DNA of 64,000 nt from Mogibacterium sp. (GTDB taxonomy: Bacteria > Bacillota > Clostridia > Peptostreptococcales > Anaerovoracaceae). The notes below the pieces were generated by a model. The model was not told where the DNA came from and ran no database searches. It saw only the letters and a program-made list of their open reading frames with translations. The DNA lies in contig DUVP01000032.1 in assembly GCA_012840975.1 (NCBI GenBank), positions 1 to 64,000 on the forward strand, in the 5' to 3' direction. A program made the translations under genes and the position numbers. This document shows, piece by piece, positions 37,909 through 48,302 of this stretch. The stretch's first letter is position 1. Every line of letters starts with the position of its first letter.

Positions 37909-38749
37909 AATACCTTACCCCTCCTGTCAATCTGCAAACGTGATTTCTGTCTCTTTCCTCTTCTTCCATATAGTATGCGTTACGAGCTATGAGGACATCC
38001 CAGTCAACCAGACTTGCATCAAATTCAGGTCCATCAACACAAACATACTTGGTTTCACCATCATAAGTAATACGACAGCCTCCACACATTCCTGTACCAT
38101 CAATCATTATAGTTGCCAGTGAAGCAATCGTTTTGATTCCGTGTTTCTTAGTAATTTCATTAACAAATTTCATCATTATCGGAGGTCCGACAGTTACGAC
38201 TCGATCGTACTGCTTACCTTCATCGATAAGAGCTTCCAGTTTCTGGGTTGTGAAAGCTTTCTCTCCGGCAGATCCGTCATCGGTTACCAGATAGAAATTA
38301 TCTACGCCCGCTTTGAATTCTTCTTCAAGTACAATAAGGTCCTTAGTCTTGAAACCTGAAATCATATCAACTTCAAGACCTGCAGCCTTAAAGCCCATTG
38401 CAACAGGATATGCTAAAGCATTTCCCGTACCTCCGCCCACAACACATACTTTTTTGAATCCCTCAACTTCAGTCGGATTACCGAGAGGGCCGACAATATC
38501 CACTATGCTCTCTCCGACTTCGAGCTGAGACAACAGCATTGTGCTTCTTCCGATAGCCTGGAAGATTAAAGTTACTGTTCCCTTATCCTTATCGGATGCC
38601 GCCATGGTAAGAGGTATACGCTCACCATATTCATCAACACGAAAGATGATAAACTGACCCGGCTTTGCTTTTTCCGCTACATAGGGTGCCTCAAATTCCA
38701 TCCAAAACATATCGTGGCTGAGTTGTTTCTTGTATACAACTTTATGCAT
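37901..38749 (-). CDS. Sulfide/dihydroorotate dehydrogenase-like FAD/NAD-binding subunit / NfnA-like
   Basis: MHKVVYKKQLSHDMFWMEFEAPYVAEKAKPGQFIIFRVDEYGERIPLTMA; MIDGTGMCGGCRITYDGETKYVCVDGPEFD. Confidence 0.92.
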   Translation of the reverse strand: MHKVVYKKQLSHDMFWMEFEAPYVAEKAKPGQFIIFRVDEYGERIPLTMAASDKDKGTVTLIFQAIGRSTMLLSQLEVGESIVDIVGPLGNPTEVEGFKKVCVVGGGTGNALAYPVAMGFKAAGLEVDMISGFKTKDLIVLEEEFKAGVDNFYLVTDDGSAGEKAFTTQKLEALIDEGKQYDRVVTVGPPIMMKFVNEITKKHGIKTIASLATIMIDGTGMCGGCRITYDGETKYVCVDGPEFDASLVDWDVLIARNAYYMEEEERDRNHVCRLTGGVRYYE

Positions 38750-38850
38750 TGTAATGTTTCCTTTCTTAACAATTTTTGAAACGGCTTTTACCCTATTATA
38801 ATACCACTAAATTATATTTTTAACAAATTGTAAACTTAAACTTCTTGTAT

Positions 38851-39672
38851 TTATTTTGTTCTAAGATACTTAATAGCCGATTTTGCAGCAATCGCTCCGT
38901 CAGAGACTGCTTTTGCTACCTGGAGAAATCCTCCTATACAGTCACCTGCAGCATAGATCCCCGGCACATTAGTGGCCATTTCCTCATCAACAACTATCTT
39001 ATTGGTTTCATCGGTGATAACACCTATTTTTTTCGCCAGATCTCCTGCTCCCGCTGTTCCGACAGCAACAAAAAGACCGTCTATCTCTTTGGTAGAACCA
39101 TCCTTAAATTCCACTTTATTAAGCTTGATATCGCCTGAAAAGCGTTCTATCGACTCTATATCTTCAAGAGCGATTACCTCAGATGCAAGCGGTTCAAGCT
39201 CTGCCCTTTCATTCGCAGCATAATCTCCGTTTCCGAGCACAGCTACAGTTTTTCCTCTATAAAAGTAACCGTCACATACAGCACAATAACTTACACCGTT
39301 TCCTTCAAACTCCTTGATTCCTTCTATCTTAGGAGCTTTCCTCTGCGAACCCATTGCAAGAATTACCACATCAGCATAATAGAGATTTTCCGTTGTTTTT
39401 ACTTCGAGTTTGTCAATCCCGTAATTTAATCCTACAACCTCTTCATACCTCACTTCCGCACCAAGATCTTTTGCCTGCTTTATGCCGGCTTCATAAAGCT
39501 CCGGTCCGCTTATTCCATTTGGAAATCCGTAATAATTGTCTATTGATTCCGCTTTGTTCAGAGCACTCTCTCCATGTGCAAGAATCAACGTATCCATATC
39601 TGCACGTGTTGTATACAACGCTGCAGAAATACCTGCCGGTCCGCCACCTATAATAACCACTTTATTACTCAT
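38851..39672 (-). CDS. Thioredoxin-reductase-like FAD flavoprotein (CAVC active site, reduced nucleotide-binding motif)
   Basis: VVIIGGGPAGISAALYTTRA, YCAVCDGYFYRGKTVAVLGNGDYAANERAEL, GIYAAGDCIGGFLQVAKAVSDGAIAA. Confidence 0.88.
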   Translation of the reverse strand: MSNKVVIIGGGPAGISAALYTTRADMDTLILAHGESALNKAESIDNYYGFPNGISGPELYEAGIKQAKDLGAEVRYEEVVGLNYGIDKLEVKTTENLYYADVVILAMGSQRKAPKIEGIKEFEGNGVSYCAVCDGYFYRGKTVAVLGNGDYAANERAELEPLASEVIALEDIESIERFSGDIKLNKVEFKDGSTKEIDGLFVAVGTAGAGDLAKKIGVITDETNKIVVDEEMATNVPGIYAAGDCIGGFLQVAKAVSDGAIAAKSAIKYLRTK

Positions 39673-39737
39673 ATATTTTCAATCCTACCTTTTTATCTTA
39701 CAATTTAATTTATAACAGTTATCAATTCTTATTCACA

Positions 39738-40937
39738 TTATCTGCCGGTTATATAATTATCAAAGTATCCTTGCACTAATACTATAGGTGTACCCTTATC
39801 ACCTGATCCAGAAGTCAAGTCACAAAGAGATCCTATAAGATCGGTCAGTCTTCTCGGAGTTGTTCCCTCTGCTGCCATGCTTCCCACAAGGTCATCTTCT
39901 TTTTCCTCTATGGCCTTGCTTATCGCTTCTTTCAACTCTTCTCCTGAAAGATTTGAATAGTCATTATCTGCCAAATATTTCAACTTAAGTTCGTTAGGTG
40001 TTCCCTCAAGTCCTGTCGTATACGCAGGCGATACAACCGGATCTGCAAGTTCCCATATCTTACCTACAGGATCTTTAAATGCCCCGTCGCCGTATACCAT
40101 AACTTCAACAGTTTTGCCTGTCTTATCATACATTTGTTTTTGAATAGCATCAACAAGCTCCTGACTGTCTCTCGGAAAGAGTTTGACTGTTTCCTCTGTA
40201 GCTTTATTCGATCCGAGAAGTCCGTACTGCTCGTTATATCCGCTTCCGTTGACAGGAGAATTCAAAATCTCATCAAGCCCGTAAACAGTTGCACCTTTAC
40301 TTCTGAGAATTCTTTTGGTCCTTGCTCTTGAATGAATATCACAGCTGATAATTTTATCTGTATGTTTAAGAATTTCTTCCGCACGATTTGCAAATATTAT
40401 TTCGAACTCTGCTCCCATCGATGTGATGAGCTCTTTATAATATCTGACATAATCAACGCCGGTGAAACGGTGATAATTTTTACCAAAGAGTTCTCTGTAT
40501 TTCTCCACAGTGAGCACATCACTATAAGGATTGACTCCGGATTCATCGATCTGATCCATTGTCAGAAGAGAATTACCGACTTCATCAGAAGGGTAGCTGA
40601 GCATAAGGATTATTTTCTTTGAACCTTTTGCTATGCCCTTAAGACAGATAGAAAATCTGTTTCTGGAAAGAATCGGCCATACCAGACCTAAAGTACCTCC
40701 GCCAAGCTTATTTTCAACATCTATTGCTATATCATCTATGCTTGCGTAATTATCCTGACATCTTGCAACAACGGATTCTGTTATTCCGATTACATCTTTG
40801 TCCCTGATCTCAAAACCTTCCGACTCTGCCGCCGCCAAAACACTTTCAACGACCTGTATGCCAAGATCATCTCCCGCTCTGAAAATCGGGCATCTGATGC
40901 CCATCGCAACTGTTCCGACTTTTCTTTCTCTGTCCAT
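39738..40937 (-). CDS. Coenzyme F420-0:L-glutamate ligase-like (CofE-like) protein, function unclear
   Basis: GDDLGIQVVESVLAAAESEGFEIRDKDVIGITESVVARCQ; start likely MDRERKVG rather than ORF start 40961. Confidence 0.75.
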   Translation of the reverse strand: MDRERKVGTVAMGIRCPIFRAGDDLGIQVVESVLAAAESEGFEIRDKDVIGITESVVARCQDNYASIDDIAIDVENKLGGGTLGLVWPILSRNRFSICLKGIAKGSKKIILMLSYPSDEVGNSLLTMDQIDESGVNPYSDVLTVEKYRELFGKNYHRFTGVDYVRYYKELITSMGAEFEIIFANRAEEILKHTDKIISCDIHSRARTKRILRSKGATVYGLDEILNSPVNGSGYNEQYGLLGSNKATEETVKLFPRDSQELVDAIQKQMYDKTGKTVEVMVYGDGAFKDPVGKIWELADPVVSPAYTTGLEGTPNELKLKYLADNDYSNLSGEELKEAISKAIEEKEDDLVGSMAAEGTTPRRLTDLIGSLCDLTSGSGDKGTPIVLVQGYFDNYITGR

Positions 40938-41034
40938 AAATTGCCCCCAAAATAAACACATTGTGATTTTCAGCCTGTTACCGAATTATTATACAATAAC
41001 TCTATCGTCCGGTACAGATTTATATTAAATAAGA

Positions 41035-42747
41035 CTAATTTTCAAGAATACTGTCAATAGATGATCTTATTGCATTTTTCCGTTCAAGAGCCTCAGCTTT
41101 TGTTTCACCGCAAGCCATAACATAAGTCTTTATTTTAGGCTCGGTTCCGGAAGGTCTGACAGCTACAGCACAGCCTTCAGAAAGTGTATAGAACAGGACA
41201 TTGCTTTTTGTGAATCCAGGAATATCATCCATATAGTCCGTTATATTTTCCACATCAAGTCCTATTTCCGTAACAGGGTTGTTTCGAATTTCTGTCATTA
41301 CCCTCGTCATCTTGTCTTGCGCATCATATCCTTCAAAGACTTTGGACTGAGTATCCTCTATGTAATATCCGTATTTTTGATATAATTCCTGAAGCCCGTC
41401 ACATACTGTCATTCCTTTGAATTTATAGTAGCAGCCTATTTCAGCTACAAGCATAGCTGCTAATACCGCATCTTTATCTCTTGCATATGTACCGGCAAGG
41501 AATCCGATACTTTCCTCGAAGGCAAAGATAAAATTATATTCACCGGATTCTTCTACTTCATTCATCTTCTCTCCGATAAATTTAAAACCGGTCAAGACCT
41601 GAAACATCTTGACGTCATTTAATTCACATATTCTGTCGGACATTACTGTCGAAACTATAGATCGGCAGGCACAAGGATTTTTCGGCATCGTGCCGTTTTC
41701 TTTTCTTACGTTTATTATATAATCCAGCATCAGGCAGGCTATTTGATTTCCGGTAAGAGCTTTATATTGGCCGTAATCATCTCTTACGACAACACCGCAC
41801 CTGTCGCTATCCGGATCGGTTCCTATTATCAGGTCGGCATCTTCCTTTTTTGCATATTCTATTGCTAATTCAAAACCTTCTACATTCTCAGGGTTTGGAG
41901 ACTTCAGCGTCGGAAAATCACCGTCGGGAACCATCTGTTCTTTGACAGGAATAATATTGCCATATCCCAGCCGTTTCAGTATATCCGGAACAAGTTTATA
42001 TCCTGCTCCGTGGAAAGGTGTATATATGATTTTCATATCCTTTCCTGCTGCGTCTATATACTTCTGTCCTATAGACTGTTCCATCACTTTTTCGATATAT
42101 TTCTCATCCATATCGGCATCGAGAATAATAATTTTGCCTTCTTCCACAGCTTCTTCAAAATTTGTAAGCCTGACATCTTTAAAGATATCTATTTTCTCCA
42201 TTTCAGCGACAACTCTATCGGCATTTTCCGGACTGAGCTGTGCCCCGTCCGACCAGTATGCTTTATATCCGTTATATTCTTTAGGATTGTGACTGGCTGT
42301 TATGTTTATTCCCGCCATTGCTCCAAGCTCTCTTACAGCAAATGAAAGTTCAGGTGTCGGACGAAGGTCTTCAAAAATATATGTCTTTATACCGTTTGCA
42401 GCAAGAACGGAAGCTGCTTCTTTAGCAAAAACTTTTGAATTGTTTCTTGAATCATAAGCAATAACAGCTCCCTGACCCTCTTTTGAGTCACCGCCAATCT
42501 GTCCGCCTTCCGATTTTATGAGGTTGGCAAATCCTTGAGTTGCATATCTTACTACATACACATTCATGGAATTGGTGCCTGCCTTCATTATTCCTCTAAG
42601 TCCTGCCGTTCCGAACGAAAGATTCTTTGAAAATCTGCTCTTTATCTCTTCGTCGTTTTCAGAGATTTTCTTAAGTTCCTCTTTAGAGGCTTCATCTACC
42701 ACATCGGAGTCAATCCAATATTTATATTCTTTCATATAATTTTTCAT
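41035..42747 (-). CDS. Phospho-sugar mutase (phosphoglucomutase-type)
   Basis: LSFGTAGLRGIMKAGTNSMN, GINITASHNPKEYNGYKAYWSDGAQL, GTDPDSDRCGVVV, RPSGTEPKIKTY. Confidence 0.96.
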   Translation of the reverse strand: MKNYMKEYKYWIDSDVVDEASKEELKKISENDEEIKSRFSKNLSFGTAGLRGIMKAGTNSMNVYVVRYATQGFANLIKSEGGQIGGDSKEGQGAVIAYDSRNNSKVFAKEAASVLAANGIKTYIFEDLRPTPELSFAVRELGAMAGINITASHNPKEYNGYKAYWSDGAQLSPENADRVVAEMEKIDIFKDVRLTNFEEAVEEGKIIILDADMDEKYIEKVMEQSIGQKYIDAAGKDMKIIYTPFHGAGYKLVPDILKRLGYGNIIPVKEQMVPDGDFPTLKSPNPENVEGFELAIEYAKKEDADLIIGTDPDSDRCGVVVRDDYGQYKALTGNQIACLMLDYIINVRKENGTMPKNPCACRSIVSTVMSDRICELNDVKMFQVLTGFKFIGEKMNEVEESGEYNFIFAFEESIGFLAGTYARDKDAVLAAMLVAEIGCYYKFKGMTVCDGLQELYQKYGYYIEDTQSKVFEGYDAQDKMTRVMTEIRNNPVTEIGLDVENITDYMDDIPGFTKSNVLFYTLSEGCAVAVRPSGTEPKIKTYVMACGETKAEALERKNAIRSSIDSILEN

Positions 42748-42765
42748 CTTTAATTACCTCAACTC

Positions 42766-44640
42766 TCAAACAGCATGTTCGAACTGTGCATTGTACAAAT
42801 CCGCATAGAATCCGTTTCGTGCGATAAGTTCTTCATGTGTTCCCTGTTCTACAATATCTCCCTTATCCATTACAAGAATACGATCTGCATTTCTTATTGT
42901 CGAAAGCCTGTGTGCAATTATGAAACTTGTTTTTCCTTCAGTCAAAACATCCATTGCATTCTGAATTTCTTCTTCAGTTCTCGTATCGACAAATGATGTT
43001 GCCTCATCCAGAATAAGAAGTTTTTTGTCAGCAAGGATTGCTCTGGCTATTGTTAAAAGCTGTCTCTGACCTTCGGATATATTTGTTGCATCCTCGTTGA
43101 GAATCATATCATATCCTCCCGGCAGAGTGCGAATAAAATGGTCTGCTTTCGCTGCTATTGCAGCCTTTATTATATCATCATCACTCGCATCTTCCCTGCC
43201 ATATTTTATATTATCTCTTATCGTCCCGCTGAAAAGCCAGGTATCCTGTAGAACCATAGCAAAATTCTTTCTGTGGTCACTACGCCTGAAATTGCGAATA
43301 TCCTTTCCGTCCAATTTAACTGATCCGCTGTTTACATCATAAAATCTCATAAGAAGCTTAACAATCGTTGTCTTTCCTGCCCCCGTTGGTCCTACTATTG
43401 CAACCTTTTGACCCGGCTTTACTTTTGTACTGAAGCCCTTTATAACAATTTCATCCTGATTGTATCCGAAAACAACATTTTCAAATTCGACTTCGCCCTT
43501 GATATCGCTCACATCCAAAGGATTTGCCGCGTTTTCACATTCCTCGTCTTCAGCCAGTAGCTCAAATACTCTCTCTGCAGCTGCCGCCATGGACTGAACC
43601 TGATTCATAATCTGTGCAATTTCCTGAACGGGATGGCCCAGATTTTTAACATATTGTACAAAAGCCTGTATATCACCTACACCGATACGTCCCTTGACGG
43701 CGAGTAACCCTCCAAGCATAACGACAGCGGCATATCCGAGGTTGCTTATTATTCTCATGGCAGGCCTCATAAGTCCCGATATAAATTGTGCCTTCCATGC
43801 AGATTCATAAAGTTTGTCATTCGATTTCTCAAATTCCTCTATAACAGATTCTTCCCGATTGAATGCTTTAACAACTATATGTCCTGTAAAATCCTCCTCT
43901 ATCCTGCCGTCTATTATTCCAAGATATTCCTGCTGTGCATTGAAATATTTCTGAGATATTTTTATGAACAATGCCATGATTCCGGCTGAAGCAGGTATGA
44001 CCATCAGTGCAACAATTGTCATACTCACATTAATAGTTAACATGACAACAACAATTCCTACAATGCTTACAACAGCCCATATAAAATTAGAAATACTTTG
44101 ACTTAAAGCTTGACCGAGAGTATCTATATCGTTTGTAATTCTGGATAAAATCTCACCTGTTTGAGTTTTTTCAAAATAACTGATCGGCATGCGATTTATC
44201 TTCTCGGAAACATCCCTTCTCATCTTATATACAATCTTCTGAGTGATATTTGTCATTATAAGTGCCTGAATGAATTGGGCAACAGCTCCTACCGCATACA
44301 GGAAGATCGTCATAAGGAGAACTTGCCCTATAGCTTCAAAATTTATACCGCCTGTTCCCTTTATTTTTGCTGCAACGCCCTGAGCGATCAGTGTTGTCGC
44401 CTGACCCATTACTTTTGGTCCAAGAGTTTCAAATATGGTCGCAACGGCAGTTATAAATACAACAAAAACCAATGCCGCTTTGTACCCCGACATATATTTT
44501 AAGGTATCGTAAACCGCCTTGCGGAAGTTCTGGGGCTTCTCGCCGGGTGCAAGTATTGCTCCGGGACCTCCACCGGGACCTCCATGAACTTGGCCTTTTC
44601 GCCTCTTATATTCTTTTCTTTCTCCTTGTTTGTCTGCCAA
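42766..44640 (-). CDS. ABC exporter half-transporter (TMD-NBD)
   Basis: GPTGAGKTTIVKLLMRFYD, NISEGQRQLLTIARAIL, LLILDEATSFVD. TTG at 44640 (MADKQGERKEYKRRKGQ) immediately after the upstream stop is more plausible than the overlapping 44700 start. Confidence 0.92.
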   Translation of the reverse strand: MADKQGERKEYKRRKGQVHGGPGGGPGAILAPGEKPQNFRKAVYDTLKYMSGYKAALVFVVFITAVATIFETLGPKVMGQATTLIAQGVAAKIKGTGGINFEAIGQVLLMTIFLYAVGAVAQFIQALIMTNITQKIVYKMRRDVSEKINRMPISYFEKTQTGEILSRITNDIDTLGQALSQSISNFIWAVVSIVGIVVVMLTINVSMTIVALMVIPASAGIMALFIKISQKYFNAQQEYLGIIDGRIEEDFTGHIVVKAFNREESVIEEFEKSNDKLYESAWKAQFISGLMRPAMRIISNLGYAAVVMLGGLLAVKGRIGVGDIQAFVQYVKNLGHPVQEIAQIMNQVQSMAAAAERVFELLAEDEECENAANPLDVSDIKGEVEFENVVFGYNQDEIVIKGFSTKVKPGQKVAIVGPTGAGKTTIVKLLMRFYDVNSGSVKLDGKDIRNFRRSDHRKNFAMVLQDTWLFSGTIRDNIKYGREDASDDDIIKAAIAAKADHFIRTLPGGYDMILNEDATNISEGQRQLLTIARAILADKKLLILDEATSFVDTRTEEEIQNAMDVLTEGKTSFIIAHRLSTIRNADRILVMDKGDIVEQGTHEELIARNGFYADLYNAQFEHAV

Positions 44641-44641
44641 A

Positions 44642-46699
44642 TTAATTACCCGATTCCGTAATTGCAAGTTGAGACTTAGCAATATCTTTGTAAATATCAC
44701 ACGACTTCATCAACTCATTATGCGTGCCTTTTCCTGCTATTTTCCCATTCTCCAACACTATTATCTGCTCAGCCTGCATGATAGTTCCTATTCTCTGGGC
44801 AACGATTATTTTTGCTGAATCCGCCATCTTTTCCGAAAGAGCTTTTCTGAGATTGGCATCAGTACGCATATCCAGTGCCGAGAAAGCATCGTCAAATATT
44901 AATATTTTAGGCTTCTTGATTATCGCTCTGGCTATAGAGAGTCTCTGTTTCTGTCCGCCCGAAATATTTGCTCCTCCCTGCGATATATCGCTTTCATATC
45001 CTTCGTCTTTATCTCTTATAAATTCCTCTGCCTGAGCGATTTCTGCGGCTTCTTCAATATCAATGACCGAAGCATCCTCCTTACCCCACCTTATGTTACT
45101 TTCAATTGTACCGGAGAAGAGAATTCCTCTTTGAGGAACATAGCCTATAGCATTTCTAAGTGATGAGAGACTGATATCTCTGACATCAATATCATCTATA
45201 GTTACCGAGCCGGAAGTTACATCGAAAAGCCTCGGTATAAGATTGACCAGTGTCGTCTTACCGCAACCGGTTGATCCTATTATAGCTGTGGTCTCGCCAG
45301 GTCTGGCCTCAAAGCTTATATCAGTAAGAACATTCTCTTCAGCATACGGATATTTGAATGAAACATTGTTAAACTTTAAAACTCCCTCCGAATTTGCCGT
45401 TAATTCATCCGCATCTTCTTTTTCATTTATGGATGTTTTTGTGTCAATTATTTCCGCAATGCGGTCTGCGGCTATCCCTGCCCTCGGAACAAATATAGCC
45501 AGGCCTGCTATCATCAGAAATGAGAACACAATCTCCATAGAATATGCAATAAATGCAGTCATAGTTCCTACCTGCAGTTCACCCATATCGATTCTGCCCG
45601 CAGCAACCCATGTTATCCATATCGAGAGTCCATACATTATTATCATAAGAAGTGGTGTCATCGATATCATTGCACGATTGACAAACAGCTGATTCTTATA
45701 CAAATCCTGATTTGCTTTGTCAAACCGTCTTTCTGCCGTTTCTTCTCTGCCGAATGCTCTTATTACCTGGATCCCGGTTATGATCTCTCTTGATACGGCA
45801 TTAAGAGCATCTACCAGTTTCTGCATAATCTTAAATTTAGGCATAGCTATTGAAAATAAAACAGCCATCATCAAAAGAATCGCAAGAACACCTATGATTA
45901 CTATAAAACCCATATTGGCACGAGTCTGATAAACTCTGATTATCGACCATATGCATATGGACGGGGCAAACAAAGCCAGTCTTAGCAGCATCATCGTTGT
46001 CATCTGAACCTGCTGAATATCGTTCGTTGCTCTTGTTATAATGGATGAAGTTTGAAACTTTGCCATTTCCGCATTGGAAAAAGACATTACATTGGCAAAA
46101 ATTTCCGACCTGAGATTCTTCGCTATACTTGCACCTACACGGGAGGAAAGGAATGCGACTCCACCCACTATAAAAAGAACGGCCAAAGTAACCAGCATCA
46201 TCATTCTGCCCATCCTCCACATATAGCGGTTCTGAATTGCAAGGATATCAAGTCCGGCTTCTTCGTTGCACATCACGGCATAGGCAATACCCATTGAAAG
46301 CTTTGTTTTATCGCCAATATCATCGAGTTTGTTTTTATTGAGTTTCTCCCGGTATCTGTCCAGAACAGGCTCTAGATACTCTTTATCCAGTACTGCCAGC
46401 TCCTTATCCGTTATATTTTTACGCTTAAATATATCCGGATTTTCTTCTTCAGCCTCATACAGCTCCTGCCATTTTTCGATCTGAACCGTATTCATGTGTC
46501 TTTGTAAAGCGACAGATTCCTCTATTGTTACGGCTTCAGGTAAAACATGCTCTACACCTTTATTCTGAATTCCTACATCGATCATCGCCTGTGTATACTG
46601 AGGAAGTTTCATCTGAAAAAAGGTCTGTGCCAGCATAAGCAGCAAGACCGCAAAAACCGTTCTTTTATATGGCAATAGATTTTTAAAGAGATTCTTCAT
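44642..46699 (-). CDS. ABC exporter half-transporter (TMD-NBD), partner subunit
   Basis: GSTGCGKTTLVNLIPRLFD, ANISGGQKQRLSIARAII, ILIFDDAFSALD (degenerate Walker B D-D). Confidence 0.93.
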   Translation of the reverse strand: MKNLFKNLLPYKRTVFAVLLLMLAQTFFQMKLPQYTQAMIDVGIQNKGVEHVLPEAVTIEESVALQRHMNTVQIEKWQELYEAEEENPDIFKRKNITDKELAVLDKEYLEPVLDRYREKLNKNKLDDIGDKTKLSMGIAYAVMCNEEAGLDILAIQNRYMWRMGRMMMLVTLAVLFIVGGVAFLSSRVGASIAKNLRSEIFANVMSFSNAEMAKFQTSSIITRATNDIQQVQMTTMMLLRLALFAPSICIWSIIRVYQTRANMGFIVIIGVLAILLMMAVLFSIAMPKFKIMQKLVDALNAVSREIITGIQVIRAFGREETAERRFDKANQDLYKNQLFVNRAMISMTPLLMIIMYGLSIWITWVAAGRIDMGELQVGTMTAFIAYSMEIVFSFLMIAGLAIFVPRAGIAADRIAEIIDTKTSINEKEDADELTANSEGVLKFNNVSFKYPYAEENVLTDISFEARPGETTAIIGSTGCGKTTLVNLIPRLFDVTSGSVTIDDIDVRDISLSSLRNAIGYVPQRGILFSGTIESNIRWGKEDASVIDIEEAAEIAQAEEFIRDKDEGYESDISQGGANISGGQKQRLSIARAIIKKPKILIFDDAFSALDMRTDANLRKALSEKMADSAKIIVAQRIGTIMQAEQIIVLENGKIAGKGTHNELMKSCDIYKDIAKSQLAITESGN

Positions 46700-46851
46700 A
46701 GCCTGATTATTATAACAAAAACATCGCAGTCCGCCTAATATTTTAGTAAATATATACGGTGGAATTGCGATGCAATTAATTTAATTATTAAATTAATTCA
46801 AATGTATTTCTTAATATCGTGTTTTTTATGATTTTACTGCATATTGTATTA

Positions 46852-47076
46852 TTATTTGCGGACTTTTATTCGCCAGAATTTATTCCCTTCTTTCTCATAA
46901 TCGAGAACTTCAATATTGTTCTCCTGACAATACTGAGGAAGATTTACAGTTGCCTCAGGACATGTGAACTCAACTTCTATCTCCTGACCTGCATCCGCCT
47001 CTGCAATAGCCTTCTTAAGCTCAATCAACGGAATCGGGCAATCCATCCCCTTTGTATCGATTTGAATTTTGTCCAT
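46852..47076 (-). CDS. TusA/SirA-family sulfurtransferase (YeeD/TsuB-like)
   Basis: GMDCPIPLIELKKAIAEADAGQEIEVEFTCPEA (CPxP motif); 74 aa. Confidence 0.92.
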   Translation of the reverse strand: MDKIQIDTKGMDCPIPLIELKKAIAEADAGQEIEVEFTCPEATVNLPQYCQENNIEVLDYEKEGNKFWRIKVRK

Positions 47077-47135
47077 TGTTTACTCCTTTTGCTTTGTTAT
47101 ATATAAAAATATTGATAATTATTTTATCTTTCAGT

Positions 47136-48191
47136 TCATTTCTTGTTAATTCCAATCAAGAAGATTTTTGTTGCTGTCCATATTCCCAAAATGATAAACA
47201 GGAAAGCATACCATGATTTTAAGGAAAGCTGAGCTGTTCCGACAAAACCGTTGGAAATAAGACATCCAAGACCCCAGACTGAACCAATTGCCATAAGAAT
47301 ACTTCCGATTACAGATTTCAAAAGCACTTTCTTTGGCGGTACTACAATCGAGAACTCTTCCTGAATCAGAGTAGTTATAAACACTCCTATGACTATGCCT
47401 AAAACAAGCAAACTTCCCCATCCGAAGACCTTATCGAAAGGATTGCAGCCACCTGTAATGTATATAGGATCTGTTATTGCATATACCCAGGAAAGCAGAG
47501 GAACCGCAACCGAAAATCCATAATGTCTTCCGATCCCCTCGCTTACAAAGAAAGTTATTCCAAGTACTGTTCCTATGCTTATTGCAGCGGTTTCCGGAGA
47601 CATTATCTTCTCACATACTATATGGCGCCACCCGGTATATCTGCCCGGAATCTTAAATTTCGGTTTGTGCTTCTTTTTGTGACGATACATAAGAAAATAC
47701 GAAATTATAACTATTACTCCCCACAGGGCAATTGAGAGCCATGTACGGCGTATCGGTATATTATCCGCAGCCGTTCCTATCCCCCTCAGACCATCTGTAA
47801 TTCCTGTTCCGCCTCCCGCAGAAAAGAAATATCCGACTGCAAGAAAAACTGCAACTGACAGCCAGCCTATAATCCTGCCGTCACCACATTTGACTAATGT
47901 CGATGTGATACAGCCATTCATCATTACAGCTCCGAAGCCGAAGATAAAGCTGCCAAGTGCAACGGAAAGCAGCGAAAAAGGCGGTAGATTAGCAGGTATC
48001 ATTATAAGTCCTGCACGACCCAGTAATTGATATATCAAGCCCTCCGTGCTTATGATAGCCATAATAAGAACCATATTATAGCTATTCCTTTCAAGATAAA
48101 TATCTCTCACTTTTCCCGTAAGGCAAAATCTGCTCTTTTTAAGTATTATTCCGAATATTATTCCGATTATCAGTCCGGATATATTTGCCAC
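47136..48191 (-). CDS. YeeE/YedE family transporter (TsuA-like, putative thiosulfate uptake)
   Basis: KKSRFCLTGKVRDIYL, GFGAVMMNGCITSTLVKCGDG, GSVWGLGCLISNGFVGTAQLSLKSW; adjacent to TusA. Confidence 0.9.
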   Translation of the reverse strand: MANISGLIIGIIFGIILKKSRFCLTGKVRDIYLERNSYNMVLIMAIISTEGLIYQLLGRAGLIMIPANLPPFSLLSVALGSFIFGFGAVMMNGCITSTLVKCGDGRIIGWLSVAVFLAVGYFFSAGGGTGITDGLRGIGTAADNIPIRRTWLSIALWGVIVIISYFLMYRHKKKHKPKFKIPGRYTGWRHIVCEKIMSPETAAISIGTVLGITFFVSEGIGRHYGFSVAVPLLSWVYAITDPIYITGGCNPFDKVFGWGSLLVLGIVIGVFITTLIQEEFSIVVPPKKVLLKSVIGSILMAIGSVWGLGCLISNGFVGTAQLSLKSWYAFLFIILGIWTATKIFLIGINKK

Positions 48192-48227
48192 GCGTACCTT
48201 CTTTCTTTGTTTGCAATACTTGTATTA

Positions 48228-48260
48228 ATTGCCCTCCCTGCCAACGGCAAGGAGGGCAAT
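48228..48260 (-). terminator. Terminator downstream of LRR protein gene
   Basis: attgccctccctgccaacggcaaggagggcaat inverted repeat. Confidence 0.7.
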
Positions 48261-48302
48261 CATCATTTTTTAAATGTGCTTATTGTTGAATATAAATTCC
48301 GA

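Noticed and set aside
44640-44700. Overlapping N-terminal extension of the downstream ABC half-transporter
   Set aside because: Overlaps the upstream coding region; a TTG start at 44640 right after the upstream stop is more plausible.
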